Positions 37,362-46,401 of a DNA stretch of 64,000 bases are shown here, one piece after another. How positions within the stretch are numbered: the stretch's first letter is position 1; each line of letters begins with the position of its first letter. A program made the position numbers and the translations under genes. The notes below the pieces were generated by a model. The model made no database searches. It saw only the letters and a list, made by a program, of their open reading frames with translations, and was not told where the DNA came from. Origin of the DNA: Bradyrhizobium commune (GTDB taxonomy: Bacteria; Pseudomonadota; Alphaproteobacteria; Rhizobiales; Xanthobacteraceae); the NCBI RefSeq assembly GCF_015624505.1, contig NZ_CP061379.1, positions 5,952,001 through 6,016,000 of the forward strand. Reading direction: 5' to 3'.

Positions 37362-38642
37362 ATGAATGGGCGCAACTTCCTTCATGTCATCAAGCTCGTC
37401 TCGCCATTCGTCGCAGTCGTCGTGCTGCAGGCGGCGATCGCCGGATTCAGCCTCGAGGTGATGTCCTCGGTCCGCGCCTATGTCGCGGGCGAAGCGATGT
37501 GGTCGCGCTCGCAGAAGAACGCGGTCTACTTCCTCAACCTCTATCTGCGCTCGGGCGATGCGAGCCAGTTTGCGCAATACCAGACCTCGCTCGCCGTTCC
37601 CATCGGCGACGAATACGCCCGCTGGGCGCTCGAGCGCGATCCGGTCGACGTCGAGATCGCGCGCATCGGCTTCCTGCAAGGCGGCAACCATCCCGACGAC
37701 GTTCCCGGCCTGATCTGGCTGTTCCGTCATTTCAGCGGTGTCAGCTTCCTCCTGGAGGCGATCCGGGAGTGGACAGCCACTGATCCCATGCTGCTTGAAC
37801 TGAGCATCTTCGGCGAGGTGATCCGCTCCGAGCTGAAGGACGGCCCGATTCGCGACAGCGAGCGCCTGCAATTCCTGTCGTCGCGGCTCTCCGAGCTGAA
37901 CAGGCAGTTCACAGGGCATGCCGAGCGGTTCTCGACGGTGCTCGGCGAAGGCTCGCGCGCCATCAAGCTGACGCTGACTTGCGTGAACATCGTCACCGCG
38001 GCGACCCTGATCCTGCTGCTGATCTGGCACACGCGGCGACTGGTGCTCCAGCGACAGGCGTTCGAGGACGCACTCCATGCCGAGAAGGAGCGCCTCGCCT
38101 TTCAGGCCTCGCACGATTGGCTGACCGGCATTGCCAACCGGCGGGCCTTCGAGGCGCGTCTGCAAAGCGAGCTCGACTCTGCCGGCGAAAATTCGTTGAG
38201 CCTGATCCTGCTCGACCTCGACCAGTTCAAGAGCGTCAACGACAGCTGCGGCCATCTCGCGGGCGACCGCCTGCTGGGCCAGGTCGCACATCTCCTGCAA
38301 CAGGACCGGCGGCCACATGATCTCGTAGCCCGGCTTGGCGGCGACGAATTCGGCCTGATCCTGCCGCAATGTCCGCCTTACGACGCCGTCGACATCGCCG
38401 AACGGCTGCGAAAGTCGCTCGAGCTGTTCAACTTCGCCTGGGAGGATCGCTGCTTCGCGGTGACGGCCAGCATCGGCGTCACCTGCATCACCGGCGGCAA
38501 CACCACGCTCGAGGAGGCGATGCGTCGGGCCGACGCCGCCTGCTATCGCGCCAAGGAAAAGGGACGCAACCGCGTTCAGATCGACCATGGACGACCCGAG
38601 GTCGTCATCGTTGCACGGCCGCGCGAAGCTGCGCGCGCCTGA
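37362..38642 (+). CDS. Membrane-bound GGDEF-domain diguanylate cyclase, 426 aa
   Basis: TM1 lies at about 9-33 and TM2 at about 205-226, with a helical periplasmic region between them (EAMWSRSQKNAVYFLNLYLR..., MCP-like sensor). The C-terminal GGDEF domain has 'LTGIANRRAFEARL', 'LDLDQFKSVNDSCGHLAGDRLL' and the active-site 'RLGGDEFGL' (about 324). An RxxD inhibitory site (RPHD) sits five residues before GGDEF, so product inhibition is expected. It should make c-di-GMP from two GTP. ATG 37362 (MNGRNFLHVIK) is used; the open frame extends to a GTG at 37338. Confidence 0.9.
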   Translation: MNGRNFLHVIKLVSPFVAVVVLQAAIAGFSLEVMSSVRAYVAGEAMWSRSQKNAVYFLNLYLRSGDASQFAQYQTSLAVPIGDEYARWALERDPVDVEIARIGFLQGGNHPDDVPGLIWLFRHFSGVSFLLEAIREWTATDPMLLELSIFGEVIRSELKDGPIRDSERLQFLSSRLSELNRQFTGHAERFSTVLGEGSRAIKLTLTCVNIVTAATLILLLIWHTRRLVLQRQAFEDALHAEKERLAFQASHDWLTGIANRRAFEARLQSELDSAGENSLSLILLDLDQFKSVNDSCGHLAGDRLLGQVAHLLQQDRRPHDLVARLGGDEFGLILPQCPPYDAVDIAERLRKSLELFNFAWEDRCFAVTASIGVTCITGGNTTLEEAMRRADAACYRAKEKGRNRVQIDHGRPEVVIVARPREAARA

Positions 38643-38656
38643 CGCCCGTCGCCCTG

Positions 38657-39277
38657 TTACCGGCCCGGCAGGATCCCGAGGCCGACAAGGTGCGCATCGA
38701 GAAACTGTTCGACCTGCTGGCGCAGCATCTGGGAGGGCACGGCCACCATGCGCTCCTCGAGGCCGAGCGAGATGATGCCGTGCACGGCGGAAAACAGCGT
38801 GCGCGACAGCAATGCGATCCGCACATCATCCGCATCCGGCAGCAACCGCTCCAGCGGTGGATGCATCAGCGCGAAGGCGTCCATCACCATCTGAAGGATA
38901 TCGTCCGGATACGGTCGGTCGTCCTCCATCCGATGCTCGAACAGTGACCGCAGCAAATTGGGGTGCTCCGCGAAGAAGGCGAGATAGGTCTCGGCAAGCC
39001 CATAGAGCTGGCGTACCGGATCTTCCGCCGGAACCCCGGCCAACCGGACCGTCAGGGCCTGAACGGTCTCCCGATTCACGGTCAGGATCACGCCATCGAA
39101 GTCCCCGAACTCGTTATAGACGCTGCCAACCGAACAGCCGGCGGCGTCCGCGACATCCCGAACCTTCAATGATCTCAGTCCCTTGGACGCGATAATGCCG
39201 CGGGCGATCTCCATGATCAGGAGCCGCCGCCGATTTTTTTTCTGATCGCGCAGCGATTTTTCTTGAACATTGTTCAT
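38657..39277 (-). CDS. TetR-family transcriptional repressor, 206 aa
   Basis: The N-terminal HTH is clear (residues about 20-65: 'IIASKGLRSLKVRDVADAAG', 'CSVGSVYNEFGDFDGVI'). It is followed by a helical ligand-binding domain with 'LRSLFEHRMEDDRPYP' and 'LLSRTLFSAVHGIISLGLE', like TetR_C_33-type domains. The ATG at 39277 overlaps a palindrome (39264-39276), a direct sign of autoregulation. It is divergent from the small gene at 39329. The ligand and wider regulon are unknown. Confidence 0.9.
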   Translation of the reverse strand: MNNVQEKSLRDQKKNRRRLLIMEIARGIIASKGLRSLKVRDVADAAGCSVGSVYNEFGDFDGVILTVNRETVQALTVRLAGVPAEDPVRQLYGLAETYLAFFAEHPNLLRSLFEHRMEDDRPYPDDILQMVMDAFALMHPPLERLLPDADDVRIALLSRTLFSAVHGIISLGLEERMVAVPSQMLRQQVEQFLDAHLVGLGILPGR

Positions 39278-39306
39278 TTTCAAGCTACTCACGTGAACAT
39301 TGTTCA
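39264..39306. promoter_or_regulatory. Twin palindromic operator for the TetR protein
   Basis: TGAACATTGTTCA occurs at 39264-39276 and again, identically, at 39294-39306. Each is a 6-bp inverted repeat with a single central T. The centres are 30 bases apart (about three helical turns). The first covers the tetR start codon and the second is 22 bases before the small divergent gene, so both genes are probably repressed. Confidence 0.85.
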
Positions 39307-39328
39307 AATTAACTCGGAGACTTGCAAA

Positions 39329-39595
39329 ATGCAAACCCTCGTTGTTGATATCGCCACCACCTTCGTCGATGACGCCACCGCCCTCGCCACGGGCCTCGGC
39401 CGCGCCGTCCTGAGGCTTGCGATGGCGCCGATCGATCGCATCGCCAATGCCTGCGACATCGCCGGCGTGCTCGCCGAGCGCCGCGCCACCTTCCGGATGT
39501 GGCGGGCGAGCCGCGATCAAGCCCGCCACGGCGGCCGCCGGTTCAGCCTGCTCGGCCGCATCTCTCCCTTTCGCCACCTCTCCCATCTCACCTGA
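39329..39595 (+). CDS. Small hypothetical protein under TetR control, 88 aa
   Basis: The protein begins MQTLVVDIATTFVDDATALA and has a central helix 'GLGRAVLRLAMAPIDRIAN', then 'DIAGVLAERRATFRMWRASR' and a basic tail ending 'RHLSHLT'. No enzyme motif or signal peptide is visible. It may be a small helical or membrane-associated protein. It directly follows the TetR operator. A longer frame starting at 39263 would begin inside the operator and is discarded. Unknown function. Confidence 0.6.
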   Translation: MQTLVVDIATTFVDDATALATGLGRAVLRLAMAPIDRIANACDIAGVLAERRATFRMWRASRDQARHGGRRFSLLGRISPFRHLSHLT

Positions 39596-39937
39596 GGCCG
39601 GAGCGATCCCGGACCGGGTTCGGTCCAATGCAAGGTCCGGTTGCAACGAAGCAATCACCATGTCCGGACATTGCCGACAAATTCAGCCTTCGTCGAAAAT
39701 CCGATTCAGCTTTTCCTATCTCTCTGGGCGATACCCCGGCGAGTACGGCCAAAGCCATTTGCGAACCTAACGAGACCGCGCGGAGACCAAACAGGATCGG
39801 AACGGTGAGCGGCAAAAGCGCAGGCTGGGACAGACGTCGTCGTCAATCTGCGCCAGTCTGTCGCATAGGCTCCGGTCCTCAGCATCACCGCCGTCAGCCA
39901 TTCAACCTCGGACAGCTCTTCTGGAACAGGACTGGTC
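39596..39937. other. 342-base intergenic region before the LplT-Aas gene
   Basis: No convincing gene is seen. A GGACCGGG / TCCGG-rich palindromic stretch lies at 39608-39645 and might end the preceding transcript. The rest probably contains the promoter of the following lipid gene; hexamers could not be called. Confidence 0.3.
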
Positions 39938-42900
39938 ATGATCAGGGATTTGATGTCGTCACGCCGTTTCGCGCCGCTGTTCTGGGCGCAATTCTTCTCG
40001 GCGCTCAATGACAACGTGCTCAAGAACGCGCTCGTCATCATCCTGCTTTACAGCGCGGCCACCGGCCACGGCGATGCGCTGGTGACGGTTGCGGGCGCTG
40101 TCTTCATCTTCCCCTATTTCATCCTGTCCGGGCTCGCCGGCCAGCTTGCCGATAAATACGTCAAGTCCGTCGTCGCAAGGCGGCTGAAGTTCGCCGAGAT
40201 CTTCGCGGCGGGCTTTGCCGCTGCCGGTTTCTTCCTGCACTCGGTGCCGCTGCTGTTCACCGCGCTCGCGCTGTTCGGCATCATTGCCGCGCTGTTCGGC
40301 CCGGTGAAATACGCGATGCTGCCGGACCAGCTCGAGCTCGGCGAGCTCGCCACCGGCAACGCGCTGGTCGAAGGCGCGACCTTCATGGCGATCCTGCTCG
40401 GCACCGTCGCCGGCGGCCAGTTCGTGGCCGGTTCCGCCCATATGGGCTGGGTGTCATCGGCCGTGGTCGTGCTGGCGCTGTTGTCCTGGGCCTTCGCGTC
40501 CCGGATTCCGCAGACAGCGCCCTCCGCCCCCGATCTGCCCGTCAACGCCAATCCCTGGACCTCGACGGTCAGCCTGTTGAAGACGCTGTACGCCGACCAC
40601 CGGCTGTGGGACGGCACGGTGATCGTCTCCTGGTTCTGGCTGGTCGGCGCCATCGTGCTGTCGCTGCTGCCGGCGCTGGTCAAGGATGTCGTCGGCGGCT
40701 CCGAAGGCGTGGTGACGCTGTGCCTGGCGATCTTCGCGATCGGCATTGCCATCGGCTCGCTGTTCGCGGCCAGCCTCAGTCATGTTCGTCCGAACCTCGC
40801 TTTGGTGCCGATCGGCGCCATCCTGATGGGGATCGCCGGCATCGACCTCGCCTGGGCCATCGCCATGACCACCAAGGGCCAGGACATTGCGGCAGTCGAT
40901 TTCGCGACCTCGTTCGCGGGCCTGCGCATGATGATCGACTTCGTCGCGTTCGCTTTCGGCGGCGGCTTGTTCGTCGTGCCGTCCTTTGCAGCCGTCCAGG
41001 CCTGGTCGACACCGTCCGAGCGCGCCCGCATCATCGCGGCCGGCAACGTGCTGCAAGCCGGCTTCATGGTGGTCGGCTCGCTGTTCGTCGCGCTGTTGCA
41101 GGCGGCAGGATTGCATATCGGCTGGATCTTCTTCGGCCTTGGCGTCGCAAGCTTCGGCGCGGTGTGGTTCGTGCTGACGAAATGGGGCAAGGAAGGCGTC
41201 CGCGACTTCGGCTCGCTGCTGTTCCGCGCGCTGTTCCGCACTGAAGTGCGCGGGCTCGAAAACCTGCCACCTCCCGGCACGCGCATGCTGATCGCGCCGA
41301 ACCATGTCAGCCTGATCGACGGCCCGCTGCTGCACGCCGTGCTGCCGATCGACGCGAGCTTCGCGGTCGATACCGGCATCTCCAAGGCCTGGTGGGCAAG
41401 GCCGTTCCTGCGTGTCGTCAAGCATTACACCATGGACCCGACCAAGCCGCTGGCCGCGCGCGACCTGATCAAGCTCGTCGCCGCCGGAGAACCCGTGGTG
41501 ATCTTCCCGGAAGGGCGCCTCACCGTCTCCGGCTCGCTGATGAAGGTCTATGACGGCACCGCGATGATCGCGGACAAGGCCGACGCCGTGGTCGTGCCGG
41601 TTCGCATCGAAGGCGCGCAACGTTCCCATCTCAGCTATCTCAACGCCAGCCAGATCAAGCGGTCGTGGTTTCCGCGGGTGACGGTCACGATCCTGCCGCC
41701 GGTCAAGCTTCCGGTCGACCAGTCGCTGAAGGGCAAGGCGCGCCGCAATGCCGCCGGCGCCGCGCTCCAGGACGTGATGATCGATGCCATGGTGAAGAAC
41801 GCAATGCTCGACCAGACGCTGTTCGAGGCGCTCGGACACGCCTATCGCGACCGCGATACCGGCAAGGTCATCGTCGAGGACGCGCTCGGCACCAAGCTGA
41901 CCTATCGCAAGCTGATCCTTGGCGCGCAGGTCCTGAGCCGCAAGTTAGAGGCCGGCACCGCGGCCGGCGAGAATGTCGGCGTGCTGCTGCCGAATTCGGC
42001 GGGCGTCGCTGTCGTCTTCATGGCGCTGCAAAGCATCGGCCGTGTTCCGGCGATGCTCAACTTCTCCGCCGGTCCGGTCAACGTGCTTGCCGCGATGAAG
42101 GCCGCGCAGGTCAAGACCGTGCTGACCTCAAAAGCCTTCATCGAGAAGGGCAAGCTCGACAAGCTGATGGCGGCGGTCTCCGCCGAGGCCCATGTCATCT
42201 ATCTCGAAGACGTGCGCGCCTCGATCGGGACGGCCGACAAGATCAAGGGCCTGCTTGCCGGAACCGCACCGCGCGTCGCCCGCCAAGCCAACGATCCGGC
42301 CGTCGTGCTGTTCACCTCAGGCTCGGAAGGCACGCCCAAGGGTGTGGTGCTGTCCCACCGCAACATCCTCGCCAATGCGGCGCAGGCGCTGGCGCGGGTC
42401 GATGCCAACGCCAATGACAAGGTGTTCAACGTGCTGCCGGTGTTCCACTCGTTCGGGCTGACCGGCGGAATGATGATGCCGATGCTCGCGGGCATTCCGA
42501 TCTACATGTACCCCTCACCGCTGCACTACCGCATCGTGCCCGAGCTGATCTACCAGACCGGCGCCACCATCCTGTTCGGCACCGACACGTTCCTCACCGG
42601 CTACGCCCGCTCGGCGCACGCCTACGACTTCCGCACCCTGCGCCTGGTGATCGCCGGCGCCGAGGCGGTCAAGGACCGCACCCGTCAGGTGTTCATGGAG
42701 CGCTACGGCATCCGTATCCTCGAAGGCTATGGCGTCACCGAGACCGCGCCGGTGCTGGCGATGAACACGCCGATGGCGAATCGTCCCGGCACCGTCGGCC
42801 GCCTCTCGCCGCTGATGGAAAGCCGCCTCGATCCGGTTCCCGGCATCGAGGACGGTGGACGCCTCTCGGTCCGTGGACCGAACGTGATGCTCGGTTACTT

Positions 42901-43342
42901 GCGGGCCGAAAATCCCGGCGTGCTCGAAAGGCTTCCCGACGGCTGGCACGACACCGGCGACATCGTGTCAATCGACTCCGCCGGCTTCATCACCATCAAG
43001 GGCCGCGCCAAGCGCTTTGCCAAGATCGCGGGCGAAATGGTCTCGCTGTCGGCGGTCGAAAGCATCGCGACGACGCTGTGGCCGCAGGCCGCATCGGTCG
43101 CCGTGTCGATCCCCGACCAGCGCAAGGGCGAGCGCATCGTGCTGCTGACGACGGAGAAGACCGCCGAGCGCAGCGCCATGCAGGGCCAGGCCAAGGCGAT
43201 CGGCGCCTCCGAGCTGACCGTGCCCGCGGCGATCATGGTGGTCGACAAGGTGCCGCTGCTCGGCACCGGCAAGACCGACTATGTCACCGCGACCGCAAGG
43301 GCCCGCGACCAGGCGTCCGCGCCGGAGCGCGAGGTTGCGTAA
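39938..43342 (+). CDS. aas: LplT-Aas fusion: MFS lysophospholipid transporter with acyltransferase and acyl-ACP ligase, 1134 aa
   Basis: Three modules are seen in one chain. An MFS transporter of about 12 helices (residues 10-415; 'FFSALNDNVLKNALVI' is the LplT start). A PlsC-type acyltransferase (about 435-610) with the H-x4-D motif 'NHVSLIDG' and 'FPEGRLTVSGS'. An AMP-forming acyl-ACP/CoA ligase (about 640-1125) with 'VLFTSGSEGTPKGVVLSH', 'GYGVTETAPVL' and 'WHDTGDIVSIDSAGF'. Together they re-import lysophosphatidylethanolamine and re-acylate it at position 1. E. coli encodes LplT and Aas separately. The lipase gene starts 5 bases later. Confidence 0.9.
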   Translation: MIRDLMSSRRFAPLFWAQFFSALNDNVLKNALVIILLYSAATGHGDALVTVAGAVFIFPYFILSGLAGQLADKYVKSVVARRLKFAEIFAAGFAAAGFFLHSVPLLFTALALFGIIAALFGPVKYAMLPDQLELGELATGNALVEGATFMAILLGTVAGGQFVAGSAHMGWVSSAVVVLALLSWAFASRIPQTAPSAPDLPVNANPWTSTVSLLKTLYADHRLWDGTVIVSWFWLVGAIVLSLLPALVKDVVGGSEGVVTLCLAIFAIGIAIGSLFAASLSHVRPNLALVPIGAILMGIAGIDLAWAIAMTTKGQDIAAVDFATSFAGLRMMIDFVAFAFGGGLFVVPSFAAVQAWSTPSERARIIAAGNVLQAGFMVVGSLFVALLQAAGLHIGWIFFGLGVASFGAVWFVLTKWGKEGVRDFGSLLFRALFRTEVRGLENLPPPGTRMLIAPNHVSLIDGPLLHAVLPIDASFAVDTGISKAWWARPFLRVVKHYTMDPTKPLAARDLIKLVAAGEPVVIFPEGRLTVSGSLMKVYDGTAMIADKADAVVVPVRIEGAQRSHLSYLNASQIKRSWFPRVTVTILPPVKLPVDQSLKGKARRNAAGAALQDVMIDAMVKNAMLDQTLFEALGHAYRDRDTGKVIVEDALGTKLTYRKLILGAQVLSRKLEAGTAAGENVGVLLPNSAGVAVVFMALQSIGRVPAMLNFSAGPVNVLAAMKAAQVKTVLTSKAFIEKGKLDKLMAAVSAEAHVIYLEDVRASIGTADKIKGLLAGTAPRVARQANDPAVVLFTSGSEGTPKGVVLSHRNILANAAQALARVDANANDKVFNVLPVFHSFGLTGGMMMPMLAGIPIYMYPSPLHYRIVPELIYQTGATILFGTDTFLTGYARSAHAYDFRTLRLVIAGAEAVKDRTRQVFMERYGIRILEGYGVTETAPVLAMNTPMANRPGTVGRLSPLMESRLDPVPGIEDGGRLSVRGPNVMLGYLRAENPGVLERLPDGWHDTGDIVSIDSAGFITIKGRAKRFAKIAGEMVSLSAVESIATTLWPQAASVAVSIPDQRKGERIVLLTTEKTAERSAMQGQAKAIGASELTVPAAIMVVDKVPLLGTGKTDYVTATARARDQASAPEREVA

Positions 43343-43347
43343 GGAAG

Positions 43348-44019
43348 ATGCACGAGTCGTCTGAGATCGGCGGCGCGCGATGTCCGGGAGTGGTTCTGCT
43401 TCATGGCATCGCGCGCACCTCGGCTTCTCTGAAGAGCCTTGAGCGGGCGCTCCAGGCGGCTGGCTTCGCAACGCTCAATATCGACTACGCCAGTCGCACC
43501 AATCCAATCGCAGCCCTTGCGGACGATATCCACCCGGCCATCGCCCGCTTCGCCGAACGTGACGCCCCGCTCCATTTCGTCGCGCATTCGATGGGAGGCC
43601 TCATCACGCGCGCCTATATCGCGAAACACCGGCCGCACCGGCTTGGTGGTGTCGTGATGCTCGGCACGCCGAACGGCGGCAGCGAGGTCGCCAATCTCCT
43701 GAGCGGATCTCGCCTCTTCCGCGCATTCTACGGCCCGGCCGGGCTCGAACTCACCACAGCAAACCGACCGGATGCCCTGCCCGCCCCCGACTATCCGGTC
43801 GGCGTGATCGCGGGCAATCGATTCATCGACCCCGTCGCCGGCCTCTTTGTTCTACCGAAGCCGAATGATGGTCGAGTCTCGGTCCAGAGCGCGACGCTGG
43901 CCGGCATGGCCGACCATGTCGTCGTTAAGGCTTCTCATACCGGGCTGCCGCGTCACGCCGTCGCAATTGCACAGACCATCGCTTTCCTGCGCGAAGGCCG
44001 CTTTCACGTGTACGCGTGA
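43348..44019 (+). CDS. Alpha/beta hydrolase, lipase/esterase-like, 223 aa
   Basis: Family elements are the oxyanion-hole 'VVLLHGIARTSASL', nucleophile elbow 'HFVAHSMGGLITRAYIAKH' (Ser in HSMGG), 'VVMLGTPNGGSE', an acid near 'KPNDGRVSV' and the catalytic His in 'VVKASHTGLPRH'. That is the classical triad of lipase-like alpha/beta hydrolases and matches the LipA/EstA type of small triacylglycerol or ester hydrolases. No signal peptide is present, so it acts inside the cell. Its gene follows aas by 5 bases, so a role in lipid turnover is inferred. Confidence 0.85.
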   Translation: MHESSEIGGARCPGVVLLHGIARTSASLKSLERALQAAGFATLNIDYASRTNPIAALADDIHPAIARFAERDAPLHFVAHSMGGLITRAYIAKHRPHRLGGVVMLGTPNGGSEVANLLSGSRLFRAFYGPAGLELTTANRPDALPAPDYPVGVIAGNRFIDPVAGLFVLPKPNDGRVSVQSATLAGMADHVVVKASHTGLPRHAVAIAQTIAFLREGRFHVYA

Positions 44020-44145
44020 ATCGAGGCGGCCTGGATCACGCGTCTTCGATGTCATGTCCGCTATGTTCCTGACAGCGACGAAAAAGCGGACATTGCCGTA
44101 GGTCCGAGATGAGCCAGAGGTAGGCATCTGCGGATGCCGACTCAG

Positions 44146-45123
44146 TCAGAGAGTGACCTTCGATCGAACGATGCGAATGGCAGGGTAGCCCTGTTTTTTG
44201 AGGAAAAGTCGGGCCTTCGCTTCCGCGTCTTTGGGGGCGAGCGGCCCGATCAGAATTTCCTTGATGTTGCCGCGCTTCTTAAGAGGTAAATCCGCCTCGA
44301 CATAGTGCTTAGTACGGTCGCCTAGCTTTAATTCCCTACGGATGTCGTCAAATTTGCCGGGCAGGTTCATGATGACATACCGAACCTCGCGCTCATTCGC
44401 GTACTTGATATCCTTCGCGGTCAAACAATTCCAGACAAGTTGCGATGCGATGAACTCGGTCTGCATTGCCTGGATAAATTGCAGCAAGATTTCCTTGTCT
44501 CTTGGCATCTTGATGTTTGCCCTGCCGTAGCGGCTAACGACCTCAGCGACCTTTTCAATCCCGCGCCGGTGACGCACCCGCGTTGCAGGTTCGCCGTAGA
44601 TCACGCGACCCACGTGCAGGTTATCACTCGCCTTTTCGCTCACCGTGTCCTTGTCGGGCTGAAATAACGGCGGAGCGAAGCCGATGGCGAAACCGCGTCC
44701 CGCATTTCCGTATTCCAGCCATTGTTGGCGATCGTCGCGATGCTTGCTGAGACTGAACAAGTAGAACTCGAAGGTATCGACCAAGGAGTTAACTTCGAGC
44801 ACGTCATCAAGACCGCAGCACATAGAGCGCTTAAAAGGGTCTTTCGACCAGCCGACCGACCGCATTACCTCGCGCGCAATTTGGAGCGAGTATTCGAATT
44901 CGGTTTCGTCCCGCTGATGCAAGTGGCGAAAGCACCAAATCTGTTGCTTCTTTAAAATGCTGTGGAACGGGACATCACCCGTATAATGATAGAGCGCATC
45001 GACCGGCGTGGTCTCGTTCTGCTCTTCGAGCAATTGTTTTTGTGACCACTTGACGAAGCCATCCACTGCGGTTCGGACTTTGCGCGGCAAGTGGGCGTAT
45101 CGCGTATCGTAGAGATCGGTCAT
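44146..45123 (-). CDS. DUF2971-domain protein, about 325 aa
   Basis: The DUF2971 pattern is seen: 'ALYHYTGDVPFHSILKKQQIW' near the N-terminus, 'RDETEFEYSL', 'FEFYLFSLSKHRDDRQQWLEYG', 'GFAIGF', and later 'DIKYANEREVRYVIM', 'IKEILIGPLAPKDAE'. The fold is found in many bacteria and phage-related islands with no established function. Start ATG 45123 (MTDLYDTRYAHLPRK) is preferred over 45174. The base composition is visibly more AT-rich than the neighbours, and the gene is isolated between intergenic spaces, both signs of transfer. Confidence 0.75.
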   Translation of the reverse strand: MTDLYDTRYAHLPRKVRTAVDGFVKWSQKQLLEEQNETTPVDALYHYTGDVPFHSILKKQQIWCFRHLHQRDETEFEYSLQIAREVMRSVGWSKDPFKRSMCCGLDDVLEVNSLVDTFEFYLFSLSKHRDDRQQWLEYGNAGRGFAIGFAPPLFQPDKDTVSEKASDNLHVGRVIYGEPATRVRHRRGIEKVAEVVSRYGRANIKMPRDKEILLQFIQAMQTEFIASQLVWNCLTAKDIKYANEREVRYVIMNLPGKFDDIRRELKLGDRTKHYVEADLPLKKRGNIKEILIGPLAPKDAEAKARLFLKKQGYPAIRIVRSKVTL

Positions 45124-45300
45124 TAGGTTCGCTGCCAATGCCACAATTGAGCGCCGGACTGGTCGAGCGGTCAAGGCCTGAAATGGATGGTTTGGTAAGT
45201 TCGCTAAGGGTCACAACCGGTAAAGCTCAGCGCAAGATTTCCGCTTTGCCTCCGAAACCTGACATATGCGGATTTATGAGTACACGGCCTACCGTAACCG

Positions 45301-46401
45301 CTAAGCCTCCGTCCGCCGCTCCTGCGCGTAACGCAGCAGCGCCGCGAAGCGATAGATGCCGTGCACGAACTTGCCATACGGCATGGTGATGAACAACGCG
45401 AACACGGCGCCGAGATGCAGCGCGAGCAGCGGCCCCATGGCGGCGGTCTCACGCAGAATGAGAAGCAACATGCCGGTGAGACCGGTCAGGAACAGCATGG
45501 CGATGAAGCCGACATCCATGCCTGAGCTGCTCTCGTCGAGCAGCTCGGGCGCACGGCGCGACTTCGCGATGAACAGGCCGACGGGGCCAACGACGAGGCC
45601 GATGCCACCGAGCGTGCCGAGCACCGCGGGCAGGTCCCACCAGGGATACGGCGCCTCGCGGCCGAGCAGATAGTGATAGAGCGTGCCAACCGAGGTCGCG
45701 GCAAAGCACAGCAGGAAGCCGTAGAACGTCAAATGATGGAACAGCTTGCGCCGGTCGGTCGGCTTGTCGTCCTCGTTGTAGCAGCCGACGCCGCCGCCGT
45801 GGAGATAGCGCAGCTCGCCGGCATCGCGGATCGCCTGAAAGATCGAGCCGCCATCGGCGCGGCCGCCGATGGGCGTCCCGATGTCGCGCCAGAACGCACG
45901 CACGCTCATGACCAGCGCGAGGATGGCGAAGAGAAACGCCGCGCTGAACAGCGCCGCCATCGCATTGTGCGGCATCAGCCTGTAGAACGCGCCGGGACCG
46001 GTGTGCACGCCGAACAGCACGCTGCGGTCATTCAAGGCTGCAAAGCCGAAGATGAAAGCCGCCATGCTGAGCGCGGCGACGATGCTGATGACGAGGCCGT
46101 TGCGCGCGAAGGCGCCGGACAGCGCCCGCGGCCAGGCATAGGCGGCGTAGGATTCCGCGCGCGCGATCGCGAGCGTCTGGGGAACGTTGACATTGAACTC
46201 GTGCGGCGGCGAGAACTGGCAGTCGACGTAACAGGCGCCGCAGGAATGGCAGAGATTGGCGAGATAGTTGAGGTCGCCATCGGAGAAGGCGCGGCGCATC
46301 TCCATGGCGGGAAACACCGCGCACAGACCCTCGCAATAGCGGCAGGAATTGCAGACCGTCATCAGACGGTCGGCTTCGTCCAAAATCCTAGTTCCGTGCA
46401 T
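45301..46401 (-). CDS. tcuB: TcuB/CitB-like tricarballylate utilisation membrane Fe-S protein, 366 aa
   Basis: Two 4Fe-4S motifs lie near the N-terminus (CNSCRYCEGLCAVFP, CHSCGACYVDCQ). Six or more membrane helices follow (about 105-130, 150-170, 220-245, 250-280, 300-320, 325-350). In Salmonella TcuB re-oxidises the flavin of the tricarballylate dehydrogenase TcuA, passing electrons to the quinone pool. It overlaps tcuA by 14 bases, so the two are translationally linked. The true substrate in this organism is not proven by the sequence. Confidence 0.85.
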   Translation of the reverse strand: MHGTRILDEADRLMTVCNSCRYCEGLCAVFPAMEMRRAFSDGDLNYLANLCHSCGACYVDCQFSPPHEFNVNVPQTLAIARAESYAAYAWPRALSGAFARNGLVISIVAALSMAAFIFGFAALNDRSVLFGVHTGPGAFYRLMPHNAMAALFSAAFLFAILALVMSVRAFWRDIGTPIGGRADGGSIFQAIRDAGELRYLHGGGVGCYNEDDKPTDRRKLFHHLTFYGFLLCFAATSVGTLYHYLLGREAPYPWWDLPAVLGTLGGIGLVVGPVGLFIAKSRRAPELLDESSSGMDVGFIAMLFLTGLTGMLLLILRETAAMGPLLALHLGAVFALFITMPYGKFVHGIYRFAALLRYAQERRTEA

